This document shows, piece by piece, positions 38,712 through 52,389 of a DNA stretch of 64,000 bases; position 1 is the stretch's first letter, and every line of letters begins with the position of its first letter. The position numbers and the translations under genes are program-made. The notes under the pieces are model-generated. The model was not told where the DNA came from. It saw nothing but the letters and a program-made list of their open reading frames with translations, and did not search any database. This stretch comes from Lagopus muta. Taxonomy: Eukaryota > Chordata > Aves > Galliformes > Phasianidae. The stretch is from the NCBI RefSeq assembly GCF_023343835.1, contig NC_064433.1:30907214-30971213 (forward strand), in the 5' to 3' direction.

Positions 38712-39490
38712 AGCTGAAGGCAACAGTGAAGTCCTTATTAGCATTTAGAGGTCCTCTGTGCTGTCTGTCCTCCAGGCTGAACATCCAGTCCCCCTCCTCA
38801 CAGGGCAAGAGCTTAAACCCCCGCCAGCCTGGGGTTCTCTGATTAACTTGCTCCAGTTTGCTCATGTCTTGCTCATGCTTAGCAGCCCAAAACTGAACCC
38901 AATAGGACAGATGGAAGCCTACAAATAATAAAGAGAGGGGAAGAATCATCCACTTGTTCTTCTGGGTGTGCTCTTGCTAATCCCTTATGAGGCAGGCTTT
39001 CACCACAGTGGCATACTACCAGCTTAAAGTTCAACTTCTGGTCCATCAGGACAACAACTCACAGGTTGTTTTCTGCAGAGATGCTTTGTAGCCACCCAGT
39101 GCACAGTCTGTGCTGTTGCATAGGGTTATCCCATTCCAGGTGCAAGATTCTAGATTATTTCTTAACTGCCAGTCCATTCTTTCATCTTGGTGAAGTCTGT
39201 TTTAATAGCAGCTCTGCTCTTAAGTGTGTCAACTGCTCTTCCCATTTCATGCCGTCCACTGTCTTGTTGATGGTACATTTCACCATGTTGCACAGGCATG
39301 CACACTAGTACTAGCCCAGTATCAGCCAACCATTACCAGCCACCAGGTAGCTTTCAAATGACTGATCATTACCTCTGAAACCTGAAAGTTCATCCAATTA
39401 TTCTCCTACCTTGTGGCCTACTCACCTCGTCTAGGTCTCCTGAGTTTGGCTACAAGTAACTTCCTATCCTGGCTTGAAGAAAAAGAGTGG
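38712..39490 (-). mobile_element. CR1 LINE internal fragment (RT to 3' UTR), reverse orientation
   Basis: Reverse-complement CR1 blocks occur in order. GGCAACAGTGAAGTCCTTAT and CCTCCAGGCTGAACATCCAG (3' UTR side) come first, then CCCAAAACTGAACCCAATAG, then TGTTGCATAGGGTTATCCCA and TGCAAGATTCTAGATTATTT (RT thumb side), and finally ATTACCTCTGAAACCTGAAA and TTGTGGCCTACTCACCTCGT further into the RT. Both element ends are missing and many stops interrupt it. Confidence 0.87.
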
Positions 39491-42400
39491 AAATTTCCTC
39501 CTTCCTCCTTTATTTCTCTTATTCCTTTGTCTTTACTGCACATCTCCCACTGTGGGTATGTTGTAAATTCCCGTGCTTACATAAAAAGTAAGTAGCAAGA
39601 TAGCTTTTTGTTACAATTGTTTGAATAAAAAAGACTAATTCTATGCTCTTGCTGTGAATACAGTGAGGTCCAAGTATGCTTACTCTAGTAAGAAAATATG
39701 CTTGCTGTGCTATATTAGAGCTGGTGTTGAGACTCTTCCATGCATTCATCATAGCACTGATGCTATGGTGTTTTTTTTATCTGATAATCTATGTCAGAGC
39801 ATGGTTTCCTACTGCCTAAAAAACAGATTGGGCAACACAATGGGTGGTGTCCTCAGCACACTATCCCTTTTCCATCAATGTTTTTCTTATTATATTATCG
39901 GAGCTAAATGTGAGTGTCTACCCCGGGAATCTGGTCTTTCTCCTACAACACAGGTGGAGAACTCAGTGGTATCCCTTAACATGTAACTTATTTTATTAGT
40001 TTAAGAGTCTCCCCCACGTCAAACAGCAGATCACCACAACCTAATTCTGGGATTAGACCATCCAGAATAGGGAACTACCTGAAATCCACTGTATGTTCCT
40101 TTTGCCATGAACCTGACTTGAGTTTCCATTGCACAGGAGAAAGAAGGAGTAAAATAGGAAGGGAAGAGGGTGTGATACGAGCCCAAGCCAGAAAAAGAGT
40201 GCACACCAAGACTGTCTTTTGCAGGTACGCCTTATACTGCGAAGCTGATGTTGTACAGATAACAGTGTGGCATTTATCCATCTGCAGTCTCAATTTGAGC
40301 ACAGGACTTCATATATGTCTGGCCTACATGCTGGAGATTGCTGCTCCAGCAGTCAATTCAGTATGTACATAGTTATGAACTAGTTATGAAATCTTCTTAT
40401 AGCAGCTTAAAATCATAAATCTTGATATTCTGCCAAGCTTTTTTTACAGATTTTCATAATAGACAAAAATCTATGTAAGCAAGTGCTTGAGGTGACTGGT
40501 ATTCCCATTTTCTTGTAAGAGTTAATTGTAACGCACAATTTCCACATGTAGGCAGTCTTTTCTCTGCTGTTTAGTACATGAGTATAGATCAGTGTGTTTC
40601 CTGTCTGGATAGCAAGAGAAGAAAACCTTGAAAAATGATTATTAAAAAGTATAGAAAGAAGTACTTATTTGAAGACAGCACTGTCCCCATTTCACTTGAT
40701 TGAAGTTCTTGTTTCTAACCAGGATCTGCTATCATTGTTTGCTTGCTTGATGCCTATGGAAACAAACTCGTCATAAGAGACGTTTCTTTGTCTAAAAAGA
40801 ATTCCATTAGAGTAGGACATCTTCTGATGTAATAAATAAGACAACAGTAAGGGAAAACATACCTGGAACAGTATAAATAATTAAATAGTATTAAGAAAAA
40901 ATACCTTTGTAGAATTTTCAGAGGGATTTTGGAGCCTCAGGATGCTCAAGGCACTGGCTTGAGCTATAAGGATGGAGACATACTTGGACCAGAATTTCCC
41001 ATTTGAATGCTCATCCATTGGGATCATAGGGAGTGTACAGAAGCATCAAGTTTTTCTCTTAAGGCATGGTTCAGCTAAAGGATCGGGCTTTATCTGCAGG
41101 GGAGAAAATGCCCCCACCTGGTTTCAGCACATTTGTCTTGCATCCCTCTTTGCTGCTCAGGCTCTGCAGGTACCCACTTGCAAGAAACTAAGGATGTCTG
41201 CAGAAATTCTGTAGGAGAAATTGGTTTGCTGAAGAAATGTTACGATTTGGCTGCTACCTCTCCAAAAACCCTGTCTCTCCATAATTACTTTGTGTAGAGG
41301 AGTGTGTCATCATGGCTGATGACAATGTAGGCTTCCTCTACCACTGATAATATGTGTGTATCACACCGTTCACATCACCACTGCACTGCTGCACTTATTG
41401 AATGTACATTGCAATTATTTCAATAATTAAACAATAGAATTATAAAATTATTTGAGAGCCTCTAGCAGGAATACTGAAATTTTAATGCCTTGTGATATAC
41501 AGCTCTCTTAAATGAGAATATGCAAAAGCAATAACCGTTGAGTACATCATATCTCACAAGGGCAAGTTGAAGAAATCAAAAAGGCCAAGGGTAGAATAGC
41601 TTGAAAAAGGAAAATTACACTTTATTTGTAACCTAATTTACTTTCAAAACCTGAGCTTTTGGGCACACTGCACTGTGCTCAGCCTGATTTATTATCTTTG
41701 TCGCTATTTTCCTGGTGTCAATTTCTTCTGTGGGTGTTTTCTCCCCCATTTTATTTGGCATAATAGAGTTTGTATATCTAGTGATCTTAAAGATGATTTA
41801 GAAATGAAACAATCAATGAAACAAACCAGGGGCTACAAACGTATTCACAAAGCTGGCAGTCAGATTCTCCTGACCAGATGCTCCTGACCGTTTTTCTAAA
41901 TCAGGCTCAGTGCTGCCTTTTGCAGCAGCCTAGTAATCAAACAGAAAGTCACTGTGAGCACACACTCTATTAACTATATTCCTCTTTTTTCTCTGCAACG
42001 AAGACACCTTTTGATGCAAGATATTCTATAAAGAAATTCATTACTTTTTTTTCCATTTATGTTCACTGATAAAGAAAGTTTATGAGGAAAAGCAGTATTA
42101 CTGTAACCTTGTTTTACTTCATGTCATGAACAATAAAACTGTAGTGTGAAGTCCAAAGAAGTGCTGGAGAATCATGAAAGATTCATACTTGTCATGCTTT
42201 AACAAAGTAGATTTAACTGAGGAAAAGCTGTTCTAAAATCATAGAAGGGAAATTTATGTTGCATATGCTATTGGATACTCTCAGCTAGTGAATGTGTGAC
42301 ATGCAGCTCTACGACTGAAAGCAGGATTTTTCATTCATTCTTTGTGTTCAGCAAACTCACTTTTTTACATTGAAAACTGCTGTGATTTCAACAAGTGTGG

Positions 42401-43740
42401 GGAAGCCAGACAATGGTGAGACAGCAAACACAGGGCTTGTACCCCACCAGCATACCCTTCCTTCTTGCTGCATCTCAACACATGCACAAGGCTGTCCCTG
42501 AGAAATGGTGTACCTGGGTTTCCTCTGAGCTCAGTTCTGCGGGCAGAGGAGAATGGAGAAATTTAGGTAAGCCTTTTTTCACCTTCTATGAATCTTTAAT
42601 CCCATAGCTTTCTCTTAACCTGTGCCTATTTTAGATATTTTACATTCATTCTGCTTGTTTCATTTAGCCTCTGGGCTAAGTACAGTGTGCAATGGTTGGA
42701 GTCAGTTGAAGACTGTTCCTTCATGCAATAAAACTGCGTTTACTTCATTTGCCATTAATGGTAGGCAAAAAGTTCTCTAAATCAAAAAGTCTTTCTTTTT
42801 CTCTCTCTTACAGAATTATTCATAACAACAATTTTATATGGCATTATATTAAAATATTATAATTTCTTCAAGACTGAAGTCCATTTCTGTTTCTCTTTGC
42901 TGTTACTTTTATTTATGTTAATATTGTAAGAACAGTCCAAAACAGGGCAGTTCATAAAGAAAAGGAAGAAGTGTGAACCAGATGATTTCTTCCCAATGCC
43001 ATTTTTTTTTTGCCATTATCCTAAAGAATGTAAAAATGCTGAAGAGCACGATGCTATTTTGTTTGTGATTGTACTTTCAGAAGTAGAGATGGAGACAGAA
43101 CCATCTTACTTGCTGTCATTGTGGCGGTGGTGGATTGACAAATTTCTCCCATTCAGCCTTTTCCCAGAAAAGAATTAAGCCTCCCTCTCCATTTAAAAGC
43201 TTCCTCTGAAAGTACTCACACACACCTTCAATTGCACTAACTCCACACATTCCTGTTGTGCTGGCTGCTCTCTGCAGTATTTTCCTTACACTCTGCACTC
43301 AGATATTATTCTCCTTTCTGGCAAGTCATGCATTTTAAGACAAGATTGAAGGTCTTCAGGTCCTCAATGGTCCCATCCATGCAGCTCACAGCAAGGCATG
43401 TACCCCTATGACTCTGCTACAGCCAAGTTCCAAAGCTCTCACTACTCTCAGGCTTTCTCTAATTGCTCAGCATCCACAATTCCTCAAAGGCTGTTAGATG
43501 GAGACTCTCTCCCTGTCTGCCTAATACCAGATGTGCTGGGTTTGGCTCAGCTGAAAGTAGTTCTTCCCATGTCTTTTGAGGTGCTTTCATAAAGCTCAAG
43601 GCTCATTCATTAGCAAAGGATTGTAGCTCATAGGCACAGTTAATTAGTTCTCATTAATAAAAAAAAAAAGTGTAGGAGGAGAAATAACAAAATTAAATGG
43701 AAGAAAAATGTAAGATTCCGCAAGAAAACACCTGAAATAG
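39491..43740. other. Gene-free stretch
   Basis: AT-rich unique sequence. I recognise no gene, LTR or RNA gene. The open frames around 39654-39986 and 40118-40372 lack splice context or familiar motifs. Confidence 0.4.
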
Positions 43741-43962
43741 AATCACAGAATCATCAGTGTTGGAAAAGACCTACAAGATCATCCAGCCCAACTGTCCACC
43801 TACCACCAATATTTCCTCACTAAACCATGTCCCTTAGTACAACACCTAAACATTTCTTGAACATCTCCAGGGATGGTGACCCAACCACCTCCCTGGGCAG
43901 CCTGTTCCAGCTCCTGACCACTCTTACAGAGAAGAAATTTTTCCTAATATCCAGCCTGAAAT
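43741..43962 (-). mobile_element. CR1 LINE 3' end fragment, reverse orientation
   Basis: TAGAATCACAGAATCATCAG, GTTGGAAAAGACCTACAAGA, TCATCCAGCCCAACTGTCCA, CATCTCCAGGGATGGTGACC, CTCCCTGGGCAGCCTGTTCC: a well-preserved reverse complement of the CR1 3' UTR, 5'-truncated near TAATATCCAGCCTGA. Confidence 0.95.
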
Positions 43963-46900
43963 ATTAATAACATGTTTATTGATGCTGTAGATTTTGTCAT
44001 TTTTTCATTGCCTGTTTCTCCAACTTAAAGCAAATGCTGTGTGGCATGAGGTCCAGTTGCACCAGAACATACAGGCCTGTACCTTCTGGTCATATGGATG
44101 CTTTTCTGGAACCACATAGCCAGGAAACCAAAGACTACTACAACAGGGAAACAGAATAACCATGTGTCTGGTTGCCACCTACGCTATCATGAAATTTTTA
44201 ATAACCAGCTGAATCAAAGCTACGTGTCTTGCTTTGCTTACCTTCCTGTGGCTACAGCTCATCATTAGATATTTTTTCACAGCTACGTTGAGAAAAGCTG
44301 AAAAGCATAAACTGTGCTGAGGAAGTGACTGGCTGCCCTCTTGACAGCTAACTATGGGCACCAGAAGCCTTTTAGGAGCAAACCTATCAACTTCCAGTAA
44401 ATGCCCTGACTACTGGAAGATAAATATATTCAGGGCTTCAGGGCCTTGATGCAAGAAGGTAAGCAGTTGGGTGTAGCATGTAATTAAAGATTACAGCACA
44501 GTCTGAAAAACACATGAGCTGAATAAAGGTTAAGTATCACTTAGGGCATAATTAACTTTTTATGCCTTTTGTTTTCTTGGCTTTGTGATTCTACATTTAC
44601 TGTTTTTACGACAGAGAGCTGTTTCTGTGATTGTAAACACAAATGGTCCAGCTGGCTTAGCACAGTCAATGAATACTATTTACCAACCAATACACACACT
44701 TTATGCTTTCAATGAGAATGAATCAACAAGCAGAAGAAATCTTCAAATGAGCCATCATGCCATCTCAACACATGCAGGACAAATGAGCCCAGAAAAAGCA
44801 AGGAGTTGTGGCAAACTTTGCTATTTCTGTCAGAGCAGAAGGTCATGACTTTTTTATTTCCTTTGACTCCGGATAGTGCTAGTGAGTCATTTCAGGGGAG
44901 AGAAGCTGCCCTGAGCCAAGGGTTGGCTACTGCTGTCTCTTTCTATCTGTTTATATTGGATTTTCACACCCTCTGTGTGTGCCTAGAGGTCTTGTGCTAC
45001 TCTTTTTATAGCAACAGCAATGTACCAAAACATGTTAGCCTGGAAGACTATTTCCAGTTTGGGCGCTAGCTGTCAGTGGTTATCATTTTACCCCAGATAC
45101 TGGATTTTGTGGCAATTCTGTGTAGTTCCAAAACTTCCTGTCAAAACTCACCTCATCAGCAGACTGTCGGGTAAGAAGGAGAACAGAACTCATTGTTAGC
45201 ATTAGGCTGACAAGAGAAAAGCAGCCATGATCCTGTATGACAGCTCAGATGATCCAGGTCTGGGATATAGGAGGCAAACTTCAAGCTGGGACCAAAATAA
45301 TTGAAGACCTGAAGGATTTCTTTGCCAGCAGAAATAATTCAGCAGAGATAAAGGCCTTGTGCTCTCTTTCCCTTCCAGCATTTCTCTGCCCTCAAGCTGG
45401 GTCAGATTCAAAGCTTGTCAAATAAATTAAACAAATCAAATACAGTTCATAGCTTTCCCTTCACAAAATTCACTTTATGAATAGTCTGTGCATATTATCA
45501 AATCATTATTCCAGCTCTGTAATTATGAACAGGAAAAGGATATTTCATGCAAATTTCATCAAACACAATCTTCAATGAGTAGCTGCAACATGAGCCTAGA
45601 AGTTGCTGTTAGGCTTTTTTCACTCCTAAGTCTCAGTTTTCATCCATCTTTTACAAGAATCTCCTGTCCTCCCAAGAGCTGCCGTGCACTTCTCCCTGCC
45701 CTGACTCTCCTACAAACCTAGAGCTGCCTTCTCTAGTAGGATAAAATATTTTGCTACAGATGAAGACAATCTCATCTTTCTGCTACAGCAAATTTTCCTA
45801 ACTACCTCTGAAAAGACTCTGATGCTCCACCTCCTGGATAGTGTAGACACTCCAGCTCCACACTGCTCTGCAATTTCACACTTTAGCAGTTTATTTCATA
45901 GACAGCAGTGACTGACAGCACATGAATGAGGGAATGTGAGAGAAGGGTTCACAAGAAGTGACAGGAGCTTCACATCAGCTTGATGCCCTTAACCTGGAAC
46001 CTAATCTGAAGACTTAAATTCGAGATTGCAATATTAAGGAAGATAACTGGGTATGTCTGGAGGTGATGAGTCTAAGCAAGAAAGCTGCAGGGAAGAATGG
46101 CAACACACATGGAGGAGGTGGGAGACAGGCTGCAAAAGAACTATTAGAGAGAAGAGAATATTTATGGAAGCATTAATTCTCCTTTTTCCAAGGAAGAGTA
46201 TTTATAAGAAAGTAGAAAGAAACACAGCAAAGTCACCCATGAGTCTAACTGCAGCCACAATTACCTGAAAAATATTTCCTGAAGGAAAATAAAGTTCTCT
46301 CTGAATGTCTCAGCTCATAGATAACATGTGGAAATTTTCTTGCTTTATTTTTGGACTGAGACATTGGATAGAGAAAACAGAATGTTTACATTAAAACAAC
46401 AAATATTCACTATCAGTGCTTGTAAATTAGTTCACTGAACAAGATTTTGTAGGTAGTAAGGCAGGAAGGTGATGGCTAATTTCTTATAGGGAGATCTTCT
46501 GTTGCAGAGTCTTTTTCTTCCCTGATATTCAGAGGCAAATTGTGTTTAATTGTCACTTGTTTCTTTAACAACCTCCAGACAGATGCTCATCTCATTAAGC
46601 TTTGGAGTTTGTCTGTGTGCAGTTTCTGTACCTGGGGCATTCTCAACACTGGGAGGTGGAAGACATTGAGGCGTGTGAAAATGCTGCTTTGGTCTATTGT
46701 TCAGAATTAATTTGCTGAATTCAAAATGTCCTTAAAGTCATGCTCTGACAGGCACATGGGCTATATTCAGGCAGGAACTGGCAATAAGAGCAAGCACTCT
46801 GGAGGATGGAAAGCATTAGCCCAAAGTAAATCAGCAGGGAAGAAGGGAATGAGGATTAGAACAAGCTCTGTTCCATGCATTAGGCAACTGGAAATGATAA

Positions 46901-47984
46901 ATACACTTCTTTTATCTAGCTCTAAGGTTTTAGAGTCTTAGGATGAAGAACCCCACGTTGTCATACCTGGAAGCTGAATAACAACAGGGCCCATAGTATC
47001 TGAACACAACAGATTTCAAAGCTGATCCCTCCAACACCATTTTGCATCAGTATTGCTGTAGCTGGAGAACTAAGCCTTATTAAATAATTTGAGATTGGAT
47101 CTCTGGCTGCATGGTAAAGTGGGTTCCAGTTTCTATTAGTGCAAACCCTGTTGTAGAGCAGCTGAAGACTCCTTGGCTGTTTTATATGCAGCACGCAGGT
47201 ATCCTGATCAAGACAAATTTCTTCATTGCTTCTGAAGCAGCAGAATTTTTCTGACTAAATCTGATAATGGGAACACTGACGGCAGGAATCCGTGCTTAAT
47301 ACAGATGGCTTCATATAAACCTGATACATAAAAGGCAAAAGCATGAAAGGACAAAGTACAAAGAGTAATTCTGAGAGGAATACTGGCTGAACTTATTAAA
47401 ATAGACTGTGGGTTCAAAGTGGGCTGATAGGGTACATTCAGTTTCCAGCTTCTCCAGATTTTGTATAGAAAATAATTAATCAAATAAATTTTTTTAAAGT
47501 TTAATTTTATTGAAATAGATGTGTTGAATATTGAGGTTGAGACTAAAATATCAGAAGATTAAAAAAAAAAAATGCTCATTGTGAATCTTGAAATGGAATT
47601 TCACATCTCTCATTTTTCAGCCTGACACTGAGCTCCTACATTATGCAGAGAACAAGCACTCACACAAGTACCATGCATCTCTTCTGTTTCCTACATGATG
47701 TGTAGTGCCAGCTGACAGCCCTGTCTCCATGACAGCTCAAACATATACAATCTCTTCCTCCCTCTTAGATGAGACCTTTTCAGTCCACTTCAGGAAAAAG
47801 GCATCAGCTTCACCTAGCTGTAAAAGCCAGAAAGACAATCAAAAAGTGAGTTTTCTACTTCAAAGCATGCAGTGTTGTTAGTTTGAACAAAGGATGCAAA
47901 TCAAGCTCCAAAGTATGTGTTTTAGCCAGAAATTGTATTTGGAATTGTAGACAGAAATGAAGCAGATGATACTCCCAAGCTTTG
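43963..47984. other. Gene-free stretch
   Basis: No recognisable gene or repeat. Open frames at 44585-45069 have no familiar motif. Confidence 0.4.
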
Positions 47985-48825
47985 TAGTGCAGCTGACATG
48001 CCTGAGGGATGGATGACATCCAGAGACCTAGACAGGCTTGAGCAATGGGCCCAGAGAACATTACAAGGTTCAATAAATCTAAGTGCAAGACCTTGTGCCT
48101 GGGTTGTGGCAACCTTATTAGTATGAGCTGGGAGATGTAAAGATGGAGCACAGCCCTGACCATAAAGGACTTGCGGGTGCTGGTGGATGGCAAGCTGGAC
48201 ATGAGCCAGCAATGTGTCCTTGAAGCCCAGAAAGCTAACTGTATCCTGGGCTGCATCAGAAGAAGCCAGTAGCACAAGGGAGAACAATGCTGCCCCTCAG
48301 CACTAGTGAGATCTCACGTGGAGTAGTGCCCAGATGTGGAGTGCTCAGTACAGAGAGACACAGACCTGCTGGAGCACGTCCAGAGGAGGGCCACAGAATT
48401 GATTCAAGGGATGGAACATCTGCACTATGAGAACAGGCTGAGAGAGCTGGGCTGTTCAGCCTGGAGAAGAGGAGGCTTTAGCTTCCTTTAGCTTCCTAGC
48501 CTACCTGAGAGCAGCCTTTCAGTATCTAAAGGTGTGACTTAAGAAAGAAGGGGACAGAATCTTCACGGGGTCTGTAATGATAGGATGAGGAGAAAAAAGA
48601 GGAGATGTAGTTTGGACATAAGAAAGTTCTTTATAATCAAGGGTAGTGAGACACTGGAGCAGGTTGTCAAGAGAAGTGGTGGATGCTCTGTCCTTTGAGA
48701 CATTCGCAAAGGACTTGAAGCAACCTGATCTAGCTGAAGATGTCCCTGTTCATTGCAGTCTAGTTGGACTAGATGACCTTTAAGGGTCCCTTCCAACCCA
48801 TACATTTCTATGATTCTCAGAAAAG
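47985..48825 (+). mobile_element. CR1 LINE 3' fragment (RT thumb and 3' UTR)
   Basis: GACAGGCTTGAGCAATGGGC, AAATCTAAGTGCAAGACCTT and GCAAGCTGGACATGAGCCAG mark the end of the RT. GGAGCACGTCCAGAGGAGGG, GGTGGATGCTCTGTCCTTTG and GGTCCCTTCCAACCCATACA follow, with a tail TTCTATGATTCTC. A TTTAGCTTCC duplication sits at 48477-48500. The frame is broken. Open frames on the opposite strand here are shadows. Confidence 0.93.
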
Positions 48826-51800
48826 CTCTAGGTAAGTAAACCCTCACTTGCTGTCATCTGTATCCATTTTCAGCAGCACTCTTTCAAGTACAGCTGCAGG
48901 TGAGAGACAGAGCAGAAGCCCTCTCATAAGATCAATAGAGCTTGAAGCTTCAAAACTGTTCAAGGAGTGAATCTTCTAGTTCCTGCTTTTAATTTTAGAG
49001 TTCAAACACATTGTGGCCTTATACTCAACACTGCTGAAAAAGTAATTCAGATTTCAAAAGCTAGCTGAATCCCAGTGCTGCAGATACTTACATCATCTGA
49101 CAGAACCTGGCTCTTGTCAGGAGAAAATGAGATTGCAATGGGCCAGGCAGTGCATGCAATGCTAAGGGAACAGGGATGCTGCTGAAGTGTGCTGTTCCTT
49201 TCTTTCAGAGTCTCACTATTTCTGCTGCTTGGCTGTCCTGTGCTCTGGGCTCAGTTACGTGACCAGCTAAAGGAGCCTGAAACCCAAAAATAGAGAGCTG
49301 TCATATTCCCAGTGCAGGAAATACAGGCATCTTATTAGAGGAGAGTGAAGTGACCAAAAACAGTGCTTCAGTTAGCAAAGCATGAGATGTGACAGGCATG
49401 TTTTCACTTGTAATACTGCACATGAAGTTCTCCCTTAGTTCAACCAATGCTTGCAGATTTTTGGGTGACAGATGCCAGCTTTACCACTCAGACATGCTTG
49501 TCTATAGAATGAAGCATAAAACAGAGGAAAAGAATTTACCAGATATCTGAGGATTAAGAATTTATTTCATGCCTTTTCACTGCTACAGATTATAAGGAAA
49601 TATACCCTGTTTTCTTGACAATATTGCATTAGTTATTTAATACAGTGTAACCCTGTGACAGCCTAATTTTCACAACTACAGGAATCCAATCACAAAATAC
49701 TAAGAAATCCCAACTCCAGGGACAGGACTGGAGCCCTCAAGGCTCATGTTCTGCACAGTGTTACACAACACCTTCAGCATACAGTAGAAAGCGAGACTTC
49801 AAATGATACCTGTAGGGGTTGAGGTGCTTGAAACCAATTACAAAAGAGGGAAGGCAGCAGAAAAGACAATGTTCTGAACCTGACTGAAAACCAAGACAAA
49901 TTCAGAGACAGATTCAGCACAGTGTGACATGCAATGGAAAAAAACTCAGGACAGAAAAAGGAATAGACATATATAGAAAACACATCTTCACTGTTGCAAT
50001 CTGACCAAACCGAGTGCTTAAGAGAGATTACAACAGTGAAAATCAATTTCACCTTTTATTCCAAAAGTTTCACTTTCCCTTATCATAACCAAAAAAGCAG
50101 GTAAAGACAGACTAAGCACTCACGCAGCTCCAGGACCTTTAGCAGACTTGTTACTCACGTTAATGTTGAATGAAGACTAGGTTTAAACATACAATACGTT
50201 TCTGAGGAGTCAGGGTAGTTTTCTGCTCAAGAATAATCAATAGCAGTGGCTTTTGCTTGGTAAATTTTTCAACTGAGAAATACACATTGAGGATGTGATC
50301 AAAAGATCATGTAAACACTCAATACCATCGGTTCTGTAAGATCAGAGAAAGAAACATACGAGATTGTCAGCTGCTACATAAGTTCCATCAATCAGACTTT
50401 ACAATAAGATACCTTAAAAATCAGCTGAGGCAGGCTCTATAGCAGTATTAACAGTTGTATTTGAAAACTGGCACACAGTCAACGTCTGTTTTTAAACAGA
50501 AAGACAAGAGAGAAGCATTGAGGACTTCAAAAGCAGAGTTTGAGACCTTCAATTTTTAATTCTAAAAGATACTTTTGAACAAACACTCAAACAGTTTCTC
50601 AACAGTAACTGACATCAGTTGTCCAAAACCAACTTACATTAAAGTTATATTTTTCCAATAGTAATCTAAGGCTAGTAGTAGATAAAATACTTTGATGTCC
50701 GGCTATCTCAGGACATTCTTATAAGCAAGACAGGGAAACAGAACTCAGATTAAACTACTTCTATATGAATGCAAATTATCAGAAATAAGAAAAACAACAG
50801 TCTACTGTCAAAAGAGAAAGCTGGAAAGATGTAATGCAAAAATATTTTCTAGGATCACTTCCAATTCTCACTCAGTGCCTAGGTGACAAAATAAATAGAA
50901 AATATGGAATTTGGATGTCTCCCAGACTTACTGGAGAACAATATTCAATATAAAAATGTTTGCAATAAGAAGTCTAGAAAAATATTCTTTTTACTTGTCA
51001 GCATTAAATGCTAAGCTCAAACCATAGGCCTCAAAATTTAAGTCTGTATCAGCTACTGCAATGGATAAGACCCCAAATTTTTGACACATTGGATACTACA
51101 GCATTCTAGCATAGCACAAGGCTATAAGCTATTCCACAGAATTTAGTTTTCTTTAGCTGCATTAGGCATTTTCCTGTACCAGCAGAAAGCAAACACTGAG
51201 AGGATTAATTAATAAATAAATACTGTCTCCCTCCAAAAATAATTCTTTACTTGATTTATTTCAGATCTCTGTTGTTTTTTTTTTTCCATGTTTCGTTTAA
51301 CTTTTCCATTCAGAGATTTAGGAATAACTTTAGCAATTTAGAAGGTAAAAAAAATACTGCCATCTCCTGGAGAAAGCCAATCTTGCAGATCTCTGAATGC
51401 ATTCTGCTGTCTATCTAGCATTTCCACGCAACCTCAGGCACTTAGCAGGTTACTATCAGGCACTGCATTCAGAAATGCCAACAGAAACTGGAGTAGAGTT
51501 CTGCAATATACATTCTCTAGCCCAAAGTCAGTAGCAACACGAACCAGGTCTTCCCATCCACCCCAACAAATTCTACATGTGAACAGATTCTTTTCAATCA
51601 GCCCTCCTTATCATCATATGAATATCGAAGATCCACCTACATAAAAGTGGAAGGGGGACCAGAAACCAAACACAACACTTTGTTCTCATTAAATGCACAG
51701 CAGACTGAATGGAGCTGTGGGATTCCTGACCTACAGTTTTCAAATCTTTCCAGTATCATTTTGTTTTCGCTGTTAAGCATCAGTAGATCCATTACTTGTT

Positions 51801-52389
51801 TTTCTCAACAGCCTTCAAGCAAGAGTTTCTGAGAACACAACAAATGCTCTATGAGCATACCCTAGTCAGGTAGGCATCTGTGTTCCTAGATCATTGAACA
51901 GCTCACGTGACAAGAATATCAGTCCATTAGAGAATATTCTATACCTACAAAGGCACATAAAAGTTTCTTCTATAACAACTTTCATCGCTATTTAAATATA
52001 CATATATATTGCTATTATTAACAAGCAACATTCATGACACATTATCAGTAATGATTTACAGTGGGGAGAAAAACAGCTACTTACCAAGTAATTGGGGTCA
52101 CACCTGGTAACAAGAGTCTGTGTTGTAGGTAGGCTGCAAACTGCATTATATAAAGGCTCATCCATTTCCTTAACAACGCTGGCTGTTGTCCTTGTTCTAG
52201 TTCTGTTTCAGAATAAATTTAAAGCTACCTTATGAATCAAGTGCTCCACTTGTTTCAGCTACACAGGCTCTGCCTGTATACAATCCCCAGAATATATATG
52301 AAACACTACACAGCTGTTAATGCTTTATAATTGTTCTTCTAATACCAACTAAACAGAAAATAACATTCATACTTCTCCCTATTAATTCA
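48826..52389. other. Gene-free stretch with an LTR-like promoter segment
   Basis: AT-rich unique sequence up to about 52080. A TATATAAAGG box (52147-52156) followed 60 bases later by AATAAA (52212-52217) resembles a compact LTR U3-R arrangement. Confidence 0.4.
52084..52265 (+). mobile_element. Possible LTR fragment, unassigned
   Basis: CATTATATAAAGGCTC resembles a TATA box. After about 60 bases comes CAGAATAAATTT, a polyadenylation hexamer, and the segment sits directly before a CR1 copy. I could not find clear TG...CA ends or a target duplication, so the LTR assignment is a guess from signal spacing. Confidence 0.22.

Noticed and set aside
47855..48287. 140- and 121-codon open frames on the minus strand
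   Set aside because: They are the reverse strand of a CR1 RT/3' UTR fragment read on the plus strand; they have no motif of their own.
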